In this document: piece by piece, positions 37,402-48,800 of the stretch | Layout of the letters: each line of letters begins with the position of its first letter | How positions within the stretch are numbered: the first letter of the stretch is position 1 | Assembly: GCF_014905175.1 (NCBI RefSeq) | Contig: NC_057790.1 | Location: forward strand, 24,702,469-24,766,468 | From: Aphidius gifuensis | Lineage: Eukaryota > Arthropoda > Insecta > Hymenoptera > Braconidae | Direction: 5' to 3' | DNA: 64,000 nucleotides | The notes under the pieces: model-generated | What the model was told of the DNA's origin: nothing | Database searches by the model: none | Seen by the model: only the letters and a program-made list of their open reading frames with translations | Program-made: the position numbers and the translations under genes

Positions 37402-38751
37402 TCAAGAATTATCGGCAATCCAAGTTACGTATTTTTGAAGATTAACATAAACAGATGGTGAATTTTTATTGTGTTTACAAATTGAGCTGTGTGATAACAT
37501 TCCAATCTATGAGAAATCGTCAATTCAGTGAGTTTAAACAGTGATTTATTATTTTATAATTTTAAATGCGTTACCAATTCATATGCGTTTTCATCACGTC
37601 GAATAAGTGGACTGCCATTAAAATTCGAACATGGTACTTGTTGTCCAATTGCACACATTTCAACATTAATTCCTTTATCAACAAATTCCGTACAATGTCC
37701 AATAGGCAAAAGTTCCATTGGCAAAGCTCGTTGTTCGTTTGTTATTTCATCTTGATCAATTGAAGCTTTACCCCATCCAACAAGAAGTGATAAACTTCCA
37801 ACAGTTATTAGTTGTCGTGTTGAGTAACAAATTGGTTGAATTGTTACTGGAAAAACAAATGATTCATTTATTGTTTTTAATTGTCGAATGATTATTTGTT
37901 ACTCACAAGTAAAAGAAACAGCTTCATCAAGACGAATAAGAGCAATATTTCTAGCTAATGTTTGAGGATTATAATTAGGATGTTTTATAACAAATGATAC
38001 ATTATAAGATTTTGTACAATGAGCACAGAATATTATATTACAATCAGGATTAGTATTTGTATCAAATTCACCAAGTAACACCGAGTGTCTAAAAATAACG
38101 AAAATAATTTATTTACTTTCTTCAGGCATTAATAATAATTTTCTTTAGATATTTTTTCAACTTACAATATGTAATCTTGATGAGTTTCTAATGCACACGA
38201 TGCAGTTGTTAGTATTGTTCTCTCATTGATAATTGTCCCGGTGCAAGTATAATTAACAATACCATTATTTAAATCTGTCCAAAAATATTATTAATTATTT
38301 AAAATAAATATAATAATACTGCTATTAACTTACTGATAAATCCTATTCGAGCGATAAAAGGATACGAGCCAATAGTAACAATATTACTCTTAACTAAACT
38401 TTTTCCACACTCTGATTTCGAATCGAAATTTGTTGGATAGAAATTTTCCATTTCCCTCGGTGAATTGCAACAAACTTTTGGATTTATTCCAACGTAGCCA
38501 CATACTGCTTGTCTAAATCTTTTACCATATATTTTTTTTATTATTTAATCATTAATATTTTCGGAATAAATTTACCTGTGAACTGGAAGTATTGCCTCGT
38601 TTAAAAGTGACACAATGTCAGGACAATAATTAATATGAGTACAAATTTTATTTTGTGGACAAGATAAAATATTTCCAAGTCTTTCGTTGTTCACATAAAA
38701 ATCAACACAATTACCAGTAGTAATAATAATTAAAAAAATAAACATCAACAT
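37402..38751 (-). CDS. CLIP-domain serine protease homolog, catalytically dead
   Basis: Secreted non-catalytic member of the CLIP protease family; such homologs act as cofactors in prophenoloxidase and Toll cascades. Six exons (38751-38576, 38512-38334, 38274-38166, 38088-37907, 37846-37575, 37506-37402) give 340 aa. A signal peptide of about 14 residues is followed by a CLIP domain with six cysteines (Cys31, 37, 43, 63, 73, 74). All three catalytic positions are changed: His to Ser144 (TTASC), Asp to Asn202 (RNIALIRL) and Ser to Asn292 (NFNGSPL for GDSGGPL). The usual RIVGG activation site is also degraded (KSNIVTIGS). The protease fold is otherwise intact, with GEFDTNTNPDC, LLVGWG and a C-terminal VYVNLQKYVTWI. 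Every splice junction is in frame, so this is a functional homolog rather than a pseudogene. Confidence 0.9.
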
Positions 38752-39203
38752 TGTTGAATTTATTTAGTTAAATTTTATTTTATTTTTTTTACAACTTAAT
38801 TTTAAATAATTTAAATGAATAACTTAATGATTCTTTAGTGGCTAAAAAACTAATGGTCTGTTATTTTTATTGACCGTCATAAACACCCTATTCAATGTGT
38901 TTTTATTTTTTTTTTTTATTTTTTATTTTGATGATAATCATGCAAAATTCATTATACCTTGAATCTTCATCCGGCCGGAAGCCACGATCATGATGCATTT
39001 TAAAATCAATATATCACTTTTAATTTTTAAAATTGTCCTCCAATTATTGTTTATTTATCATTATTTATTATTCATAAAATTATTAAAATAATTATTTATA
39101 AAAATTACAAATAACTTGTTTACATTCAAAAATTATTAAATTATTTATTTGAACACTTGAAAAATAAAATAAAATAAATGGACGATTGGACGGTATTAAA
39201 AGG
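38752..39203. other. Upstream of the CLIP homolog and 3' of the PLC-X gene
   Basis: Both flanking genes are on the minus strand. A short G+C-richer patch (38966-38998, TCATCCGGCCGGAAGCCACG) stands out about 220 bases upstream of the CLIP homolog start and may belong to its promoter. Nothing else is recognisable. Confidence 0.4.
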
Positions 39204-41253
39204 TCAGCAACCGGCAGCTCGTTTGTCATTCCATTCAATGGCTGTCTCGACAATTCCTGTAGCTTTTAAAAAATCAACAGCAACAACATTTGCTGTATGT
39301 TGCCATTCTTCATTGTACCATTCTGTAATATTAATGTCAACATTTTCAGCCATTTTTCTAAGACCACCAAGTCGATCGAATATAACATCAAATGTTGTTG
39401 GTGTTAATTGTGCCATTGCTGCTCGTGGTTGTGATGAAGGATTTCTAATAGTAAAAAAAAATAATATTTGATATTAATCAGTGCATTATGATATATTTTT
39501 ATATAATTTATTTGACACTAATTTGTGTGACATAAATAGAGAAATATAATTGCAATTTATTTGATTTATACATACGGATTGAAGGACTCTTCAGCAGCTT
39601 GAGTTTCAACTTTGTTAAGATGTTTATAAAGTGCCCCAATTGTTCTGACATTGCCCCACTGATGTCCAACTTGAGGCCACACACATGTTCTCGATGCAAC
39701 AACACTTGCATAATCATAGCCAATTATTAATCTACGATTAGAATTCCAAATATCCTCAAGTGTTATTTTCCAACCATTTGCAGGACGTGGTAATAAATAA
39801 TGAGCAAATTCCTTCTCTAGATAATCAGTTAGCTCATAATGTGCTGCCATTGTCTTGAAACCTATTATTAAATTTTTTACATTAGATAATTTTATATTTT
39901 ATGTATTTATTTTTTTTTTTTTTTAACTCACCAACCGGAAATTCTTGTACATCAAAAATTATAATTTCATCTGTTTTATCAAGAAAATATTTAACAGCAT
40001 TTATAACTGTTTTTAATGGTACAATTCTAAATGGTCCATGATTACCCCAAAAAGTATGCTCATGATTTGGATATCTACCAATGCGAATGTCCAGATATCT
40101 TGCTCCATAAATAAGTTGTGCAAGAACATCTTCATCCTTGAATAAAATAAATACTATTTATAATTATTTATTGAGTTTAATTTAATAATAAAATAATATT
40201 AGTATGGGTTATCAAAAGACATTTGACCTATGAAAATTGACGTAACAAAAAAATTTCGAAACGCAAGTAGAAATTACATAACAGCTTGAAAAATATAAAT
40301 AGATTTTTTTTTTTCATATCAAATTATTTATTACCTGTGTTATTGTATATTTATCAACAATAAGTTCAAGTTGTGAATTTTTATGTTTTGCATAAGCTGC
40401 TGAATCATGAGTACCAGGTAAAAAAATATCTCTCATTTTTAAATGTTCAAGTGTTTTTCTACGATCACCCATCCAGCTTGGATTTGTTGATAAACAATTT
40501 GTTTTTTTAACCACATCGTCTCTTATCCAAGCTACATAATAGCCTAAATAATTTAAAAAAAAACACAAATTAATAATAACAATTAATTATTGAAATTAAA
40601 ATTAAAAAAAAAAACTTGTACTAGCCTAAACATTTTTTAGAAAATGATAATTTTGATGTTGGTATAAAATCAGCACTTATACCAGTTTTTCTAAAACCAT
40701 GTGGTATATCAGGTGTAAATTTAAATATTGGTAATGCATCATTAAAATTTGGATCTTTATTATAAAGACCAACACTATCACCAATTTTAATATTTGGATT
40801 TTTCCAGTAAATACCAATTTCACGTATCATATTATTTGACATTACTGGTGAAATAACAACACCAATCTGTACATCATCAAATTCTGTAAAATATAAAAAA
40901 TTATTTTTATTAGAAACAATCATAAAATTCAGTACAATGACATTATAAAATTGCGCAATTTTAAGTACACATGTAATTTAAATCTTGACAATAATTTTTA
41001 CAATTTAAGAAAAAAAAAAAAAAACCAAGCATAAAATCGAAATTAAAATAATATGCAAATGATAAATATGACAACAATCAACGATGGCAATGAATTGTAG
41101 TTAATATATATAGTTGAGATTTATTTGGAGCGCAATCATCAACTGACCCTTTAATTTATAAATTCATGACTCACCATCTTTGTGTTCATGGTTGCAACTA
41201 TGTAGCAAAACACCAGCAATGAGATGTGTCACGATGAAGAGACAGAGTAGCAT
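39204..41253 (-). CDS. Secreted PI-PLC X-domain-containing protein
   Basis: Member of the PLCXD group, related to bacterial-type phosphatidylinositol phospholipase C. Six exons (41253-41175, 40883-40626, 40543-40335, 40136-39932, 39861-39576, 39444-39204) give 425 aa. A signal peptide covers about residues 1-17, unlike cytosolic vertebrate PLCXDs. An N-terminal domain of about 85 residues precedes the X domain. The X domain shows FLPGTHDSAAY with catalytic His158, then GARYLDIRIG and WGNHGPF with His215, the expected second catalytic histidine, and IIIFDVQEFPVGF. It has no Y, C2 or PH domain. The intron after exon 2 appears to start with GC (TAG, then GCTAGT). A candidate 5'UTR exon ends at 41950 on the minus strand (GTGAAG, then GTATGT). 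Substrate is unknown. Confidence 0.87.
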
Positions 41254-44200
41254 GTTTGCCACTGACTGGTATAAATGTTCCTGTGTAAATGTCCGGTGCG
41301 AGTGACCCCGTTTTATTTATTTTATTTATTTTATATAGCACTGAAAAGAACTAAACAACAGCGCACTTGAATATGTACAAATTATTCATACAATTTTTAC
41401 GCACGTGGGACACAAAATTATTCGTTAGTCAAAGTGTCAACGTGCGTGTATGTGCAAACTCGCGAATTAAATCTCTCCTCAATGTATATTATTCTCTCCT
41501 TTTTTTATCTGTGAAAATATATTTTTTTAGTTATTATATTTGTGTAAAATTACAACGTCTAATTATTCAAATTATTATTTGAAATTTAAATTAAAATTTT
41601 AACAGGTAAATTAATTTTTTTGATTTATTCAAAATTTAATATTATTAATGAAAATTTTACATTGAAAAAATAAATTTTAACTATTTTTTATATTCATTTA
41701 ACGCATTAGAATAATTTTTTTATCTTAATGTGATTTCATTGGTTAAAAAAAAAAATTTACAATCAAGTAAAATCTATAATTTAATTAATTCAAAAAAAAA
41801 AAAAACTGTTTAAATGACCTTTTGAATAATATTTTCATTCATTTATTTTCATTCACTTGATTTATAGTATGCACAATAACCCTGAAAATAAAAAAAAAAA
41901 AAAAAAAATTAAACAATTAGAATTTAGTCTATTTAAATTGTATACATACCTTCACGTACACTGGTTGTCTAGATGAGAAAAACTGAATGATTTATTCACG
42001 TTCACTGGTGCGACAAAACATTCAAGGACTCGCTGTCACTCTTGGATTGTTAAACAATAATAATTATTAATCGTGACGTTGATTTTTGTTCCCATCTCTT
42101 TCTCTCTTTTTTTTTTTCTTGTTGTTTGACTAAACTTTTAGTTAGTTTTTACAAGTCATTCACAGTGATATTATTTGTCAATAAAAATAATAATACAACT
42201 GTTAAATAGTTAGCCAAAGTAGCCATCTATAATTTAATTCTACATATAAGATAAACAAAATGTTGAAGGTGAAACTACCTTTCTTTGTGTTGAATCATTG
42301 AAATATAAATGTATAAAATTTTTCATCCATTCATTAGTGTTGAATCATGCTAAATAATTACTAGTATTGGAAAAATTTTTCATTTCAAAAATTCATACAA
42401 AAATAAATAAATTATTGTAATGAAAGTTTTTGGATTTAGTTCACTGGTTATTTAATAAAAGAATTTATACTTCACATGATAAATATACTCACGTGGGTGA
42501 AGTAATACGACAGTCATTTAAAAATTAGGAACAAGCAAATTGTCACTCGAAAATAATACAACTTTTTTTTTTCATTTTTTAACTTGAATAACTAGCAGCT
42601 TACAATTTTTTAAGGATAATTAATTAACAATAATAATTATAATAAATTATAAACAGTTTATTGATTTTTTTTAAATTTTTTTATTATTAATGTTCAAATA
42701 TTCTCTTTATTACAAAAAACTGGAAAAAAAAAAAAGAAGAGAAAAACAAAAATTCTGAGAGTAACAAACTTTTGGCTTATGTGACTAGTTGTAATACTCA
42801 ACGGCAATACTAAATTAGTGTAATGTATGTGGTGTTATGGAAGTGGAAAAGAGAAATCGTGGAAATATAATTTTTTTCAATAATTTTAAAACTTGTTCAC
42901 GAGTAATTCAATAATCGCCATTAGAATTTCCGGTAATTTTGATTATTTTTTTTTCATCTCTTTTCCACTTATTACACAATATTTCGAGGGACATGGATTT
43001 CAATGGATTTTTTTTTTTAAATAATTTAACTTACGGATTAAATATTAAACTAGTATACAATGTTTTTTTTTTTTTTTTCATTTTTCATTGTCTCTGTCTT
43101 GGAAGACACGGTATGGCAGGATTTTTTTTTTTTTTTGATTAGGAATTAAACTTTCGTTTGAATTTCTCGAGCAGTCTTTTACGTTACTTTTTTTTTTTTT
43201 TTCTTAATTTGTCGTTTTTTTTTTATTATGTGTAATTAGTCTCACGTGATCTCTATATTTTTTAAATTTTTGATTTGGTGCGAGATCTGCTGCGAGAAAA
43301 AAATACAGCAAAGTTTTTTTTTTTTTTTTTTCTTATTTTTTTACACCATATATACAATACACTAACGCAATCAATTAATTACAGAGTGAGGTACGAGAGT
43401 TGATGACAAAAAATAATAATTTTGTCATTATTATTATTATTATTATTTGTTTCGAATCAAATTAATTATTATAACGGAATTCTCCACATTTGCCTACTTA
43501 ATTTTTTTTTTTTTTTACTTCTTGGTTCGTTTGTTTTTTTTTTGTTTTTATTATTAATTATTATTATATTTATTTATATATATATTTTTTTTCGAATTAT
43601 TTAATATTTCTTATTTCATTGTTTTTTTTTTTTTTTTATATAACTATATAGTGCTTGACTTAACTATTTGTTCGATAGAGAAGTAGCGTGCTTATTTACA
43701 TCAAATTAATTGTCAATATTCTCAAGTCGTTATTAAATTTAAAAAAATAATAATATCTTTTACATAAAAAATAAAGCACAATTCACAATATTTAATTAAA
43801 AAAAAAACACGTAAATTTTGAATCTTAAATTATATAACTTTCATTAAATCTTGTGCGCAATACAGATAATTTTTATAATTAATTTTCGTTAATATATTTT
43901 AACTTATATTAAAATTTATATAAATTAAAAAGATAAACATTTATTATTTGTGCTAAAGTGTATAGGAAATAATCAGCTGAGTAAAGATATGTAACGGCAG
44001 GTAATCGTGACGACAATAATTATAATATTTATAATAATAATAGTAATATAAATAGTTAGAAAATTTATCAAAACAATATAAGAATTTCTTTCGTTAAATC
44101 TAGATATAATTTTTTTTTTTTAATTAGTAACTCAATGTTAATTTTTAATGAAAACATAGATAGTTAATTTTTTTTATTAATTCAGTTCCATGGAAGAAAA

Positions 44201-45890
44201 TACGTCCGACTTCCTGCCTTAAGGCACCAAGTGGCCGTCTTTTAAACCTAAGACTTATCCTCATTCGACTTTTTATTTTTTAAATATATACATTGTATAT
44301 ATTGTTTTTTTTTTTTTTATATAAAATTTAGATCTAATAATAATAAAGCTTATATATTCTTAATTATGTTATTATACTTTGTGCATATATATATTTGAAT
44401 TATGCATTAAAAATTCATCATCATTATTAATTTTACTTGAAAAATTTATTGAAAAAAACAAATGATTTTTTTTATCTTTCATTCTATTGAGGTTTTTTTT
44501 AAATGTGAATTTATGATGCTGACGTTTTGTCATTCAATTAAATATGACTAGACGTTTTTTGATAATATATATATTTTATTTTTATTTTTTTTTTTTCCTG
44601 ACTATTGGGCCTCTGGTTAGCTATTTAATTTTTTTGTTTTTCAGTTCTTTTCAATAACAGTAGTATTTAAAATAATGATAAGAAAGTTCATCAGCATTTA
44701 AAAGCTTATTTTTTTTTTTTTCTTTTTATTTTGTATTTTAATTTTTTATAAATATAAAATTTTTTATCATTAATTTTTATTTTTTTCTAAACAAAAATTA
44801 TTATAATCAATTGACCAAAATATTAACAACTGGTTTTTGTTAGTATATACACTTTTAAAAGAAACAAAATTACTAAAAATAGAGGAACTATTTTATTTTT
44901 TATTTTTCTTATCATTTTATATAAGAATTGTGATAAATAAACGAATAATAATATAACAAGTGATAATAAAAGAATACTAATTATTTTCTCAAAATAATTA
45001 AAATTAATAATAGTAAAAAAATTTTAAATATATATATGATAACAATAAAATTATAATATTAATAATAATAAAGAGCGAACACAAATGACCGTATCATAAA
45101 TTTACTTATTGCATTTTACTTCGGGTTTGATATTTTTTTTTTTTATATTGACATGCGTTTTATCAAAAATTATTTACCGAAAAAATAAAGATTCTATAAT
45201 CAATGATTATATGTTAAAAAAAAAGCTAAATAAATCAACGAAAACGCACATCAAAATGAGGTATTTTTGTGCTGATAAAATAAGTTTTTTTTTGTTATCT
45301 AAATTTCATTTTTAGACTATGATTTATATTTTTTATTTTTTTTTTACTATTTGATAGTAAAAAAATAAATAAAGAAAGGAAATTTTTTCTATGAAATTGG
45401 CCTATTTTTTTTTTTGGAATGAAGAGTTGTATATTAATAAATTCAAATGAATATATCATGATTTGACAAAATGAAATAAAAAAAAAAAATCATATTATTA
45501 ATGTGAGAAAAAATAAAAATAAACTATTGCTCTATTTCATAACTAATCGTTGGATGGTTTAGTATTAATATAGTTACAGCACCCCACATTAAAATCGTAT
45601 ACTTGAACGCCACTTTATAAAATCTAATTACATTAAAGCACAAAGATAAATATAGACCTACATGATTATGAAGTTTTTCTATTTCATTTGTTTTAATTTT
45701 GAATGTATATTTAAATAAACAATAAATATTTTCACGATAAAAAAAAAAAAATAGAAAAAAAAAAAAAAACGGAAAGCCCTGAGATTATTTCTTTGTACAT
45801 GATGATGAATAATGAAAAAAAAATAAATGAAGATGATGATTTAATAGAGTAAATAAAATATATAAGAAAAAAGGTAAAAATTTATCAAGA
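41254..45890. other. Long A/T-rich region between PLC-X gene and insulin receptor
   Basis: Transcribed parts probably include the PLC-X 5'UTR exon (ending at 41950 on the minus strand) and, on the right, the 3'UTR of the insulin receptor. A less A/T-rich 90-bp island lies at 44182-44270. An (ATT)n microsatellite lies at about 43424-43447. Poly-T runs over 12 nt recur between 42.9 and 44.7 kb. Open frames here code only for Phe/Ile/Tyr strings and are not credible. Confidence 0.5.
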
Positions 45891-48800
45891 TCATCTGTCA
45901 AGTGGAACATCTTCCAATGGAGGTATATTACTAATTTGTTGAAAGCCATTTTTAAATATACCAACTCTACTTGTACCTGGTTTCGCTTGATCAAGTAATG
46001 CAATATTATCTTGTATATCACGTACCCATCTTGCTGTTTCATTACCCCAATGAAAACGTACTTGTGCTGGTGGTAAATAAAATTTTTTAATACCAGCATT
46101 ACGTACCTTAACACCTTCCTCTGAATGATAAAATGATTTATCACAAAAATCTTGTTCTAAATATGATTCTAATTCAGCAACAATTTCAACAAATGATGGT
46201 CTATCTGTTGGATTCCAACTAAAACATCTTTCTTGTATACTTTCAAGTACTTCACATGGATTATCTTCAATTAAACATGGTTGTATTTTACCATGACGTA
46301 ATATATAACTCATAACTTCTTCATGACTCATTCCTTGATATGGTAATGCAGCCATTGATTGTAATTCATAAATAACAATACCAAATGACCATACATCTGA
46401 ATATGATGAAAATACACCATCAGATAAATTTTCTGGTGACATCCAACGTATTGGTAATGATTTATCATTACCAACTTTATAATAATCAGTCTCATAAATA
46501 TCTCTTGCCAATCCAAAATCACCAATTTTAACAACAAGATTTTGTGATATCATACAATTACGTGCTGCTAAATCACGATGTACATATTTATGGGCTTCTA
46601 AATATGCCATACCATCTGATATTTCACCTGCCATTCTAACAAGTCTCAATTTATTTGGTCTCTTTGGTGTTTGACGTACACGACGTAAATAATTTTTTAA
46701 ATCACCTTGTTCCATTAATTCCATAACAACATATGGTGGTGTACCATCTGATACAACACCAATTAATTTAACAAGATGATAAGTTGAAAATTTTTTCATA
46801 ACTGATGCTTCATTTAAAAATAAATTTTTACTTTTTTCAGTACATGGTTCTGGTATTGTTTTAATAGCAACTTTAATATTATCATTTAAAATACCATGAT
46901 AAACCATACCAAAATGTCCCATACCAATATTACCAGTTATTTTAATTTTTGATCTATCAATTTCCCAATGATCACGTAAATATTGGGTTTCAATATAATC
47001 TGGATTAACTGTTGCAATAAGACGTTCAGTTAGCTTTTTTTTTCTATAACTTTCATATAATTTATATGATAATATAAAACATATTGTAAATACAATTAAT
47101 GCAAATATACCAATTAAAAATTCATAATTATTTACTTTTGGACCAGTTGTAAATTCATGTTGACGTGACCATTTACCATGACCACCAATTGACATTGATT
47201 TAACTCTAATATAATATGTACCTGGATTTAAATGATATAAATTATATTGTGTTACATTACCAGATATACATGCTGTTAGCTTTTTAGCTTTTTCAATATT
47301 TTTATTAATATATTCAATGACATATGCAACAATAATACCATTTGGATCAATTGGTTTCGTCCAATAAACAATTGTATGTGTATCTGATATAACTTTTGTA
47401 TCAATATTATTAATATTATCAGCATCAATTATTTTTTTTGTTTTAGCATGTGTATATTGCCACATTGAACACATATTATATTCATCATCATCATTATTAT
47501 TGTTATTATTATATTGTACACCACATGCTGTTATTGAAAATACATATGTTGATGAATGTTTTAAATTACTAATTATTGTTGATGAATGTGTGCTACTAAC
47601 ATTATCAATAATAATACGTTCTAATAATTTTATTGATTCACGTTTTTTAAATGTTTTTCTAATGCTTTTATTATCAATTATTTTTTTATTATTTATTGAT
47701 GAATTTTTTAACCATGGATTTATATAAAAATTTTCTTTTTTACCACAATATTCAGTACCACCAATTGATGTTGTTGCTAATGTGCCATTTTTAAAACAAC
47801 TAATATCCATACTTTTTGATATTACAATATTACTTGGTTGATTTGTATCTTTACAACAATTTTCTTTATTATTATTATTATTATTATTATTATCACTTGT
47901 TGTTGATGATGATGATGAAGATGATGGTAGTAATAATGGTAATTTTGTTAATGGTAAATTATCATAGAGCATATCACTTTCTCTGTCTGATGGTTCATAT
48001 AAACAATAATCACGTTTTAATATTGTATCAACATCTTCATCTAAATATGCACCTTGAATTAAATAAGAACCAATTGGTCCATTTGGTACTAATGGTGGTT
48101 CCCATTGTATAACAATTTCATTTGAATTTGGTGAAAATGATATGACATTTATTGGTGGTGATGGACGTGATGGTTTTGTACGAAAATATATTATTTCTGA
48201 TTGTCCAGTTGGACTTGGTAATGAATTATTATTTCTTGTTGATAATGTTTTAACATAAACAGCATATCTTGTCCATGGTTTTAAATTATCAATTTTTTTA
48301 GTTATTTTATTTAATGTACCATGTTGTTTTGATATATCAATATCAATAACATTCCATGTATTATTATTACCACATGAATTAACTTCATATGATATTGTTG
48401 GACTATCTGTTTGTATATAATTTAATAAATAACTTAATAAACTTTGTCCTTCACTTGGTTGATAAACATCCCATACAATATCTGTTGAATTTGACATTGT
48501 ATTATTTGTTATTATTTTAATATTAACAATATCACATGCAACTTTTTCACCATTTGATTCTGGTTGTACTTCCATTTCTGTAAATTTTCCCATTTTTGAT
48601 TTATAACCAAGTGCTTGAATTTTAGATAAACATAATTTTGGATTATAATGAAAAAAAAATCTACCAGCACGTATTTCAATTGTTTGATTATCAGAAAATA
48701 AACTTGATAAATTTGGATTATCAAGTACAACTAAACTTGCATTATTAATATCTAATTTTGTACCTTTTATTAATTTTAATTTTTTAAAAAAACTTAATGT

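Noticed and set aside
37402..38751. Calling the CLIP homolog a pseudogene
   Set aside because: Six exons join in frame with good splice sites and all structural cysteines are kept; loss of catalytic residues is common in functional homologs.
39178..39471. 97-codon plus-strand frame
   Set aside because: Antisense of the last PLC-X exon.
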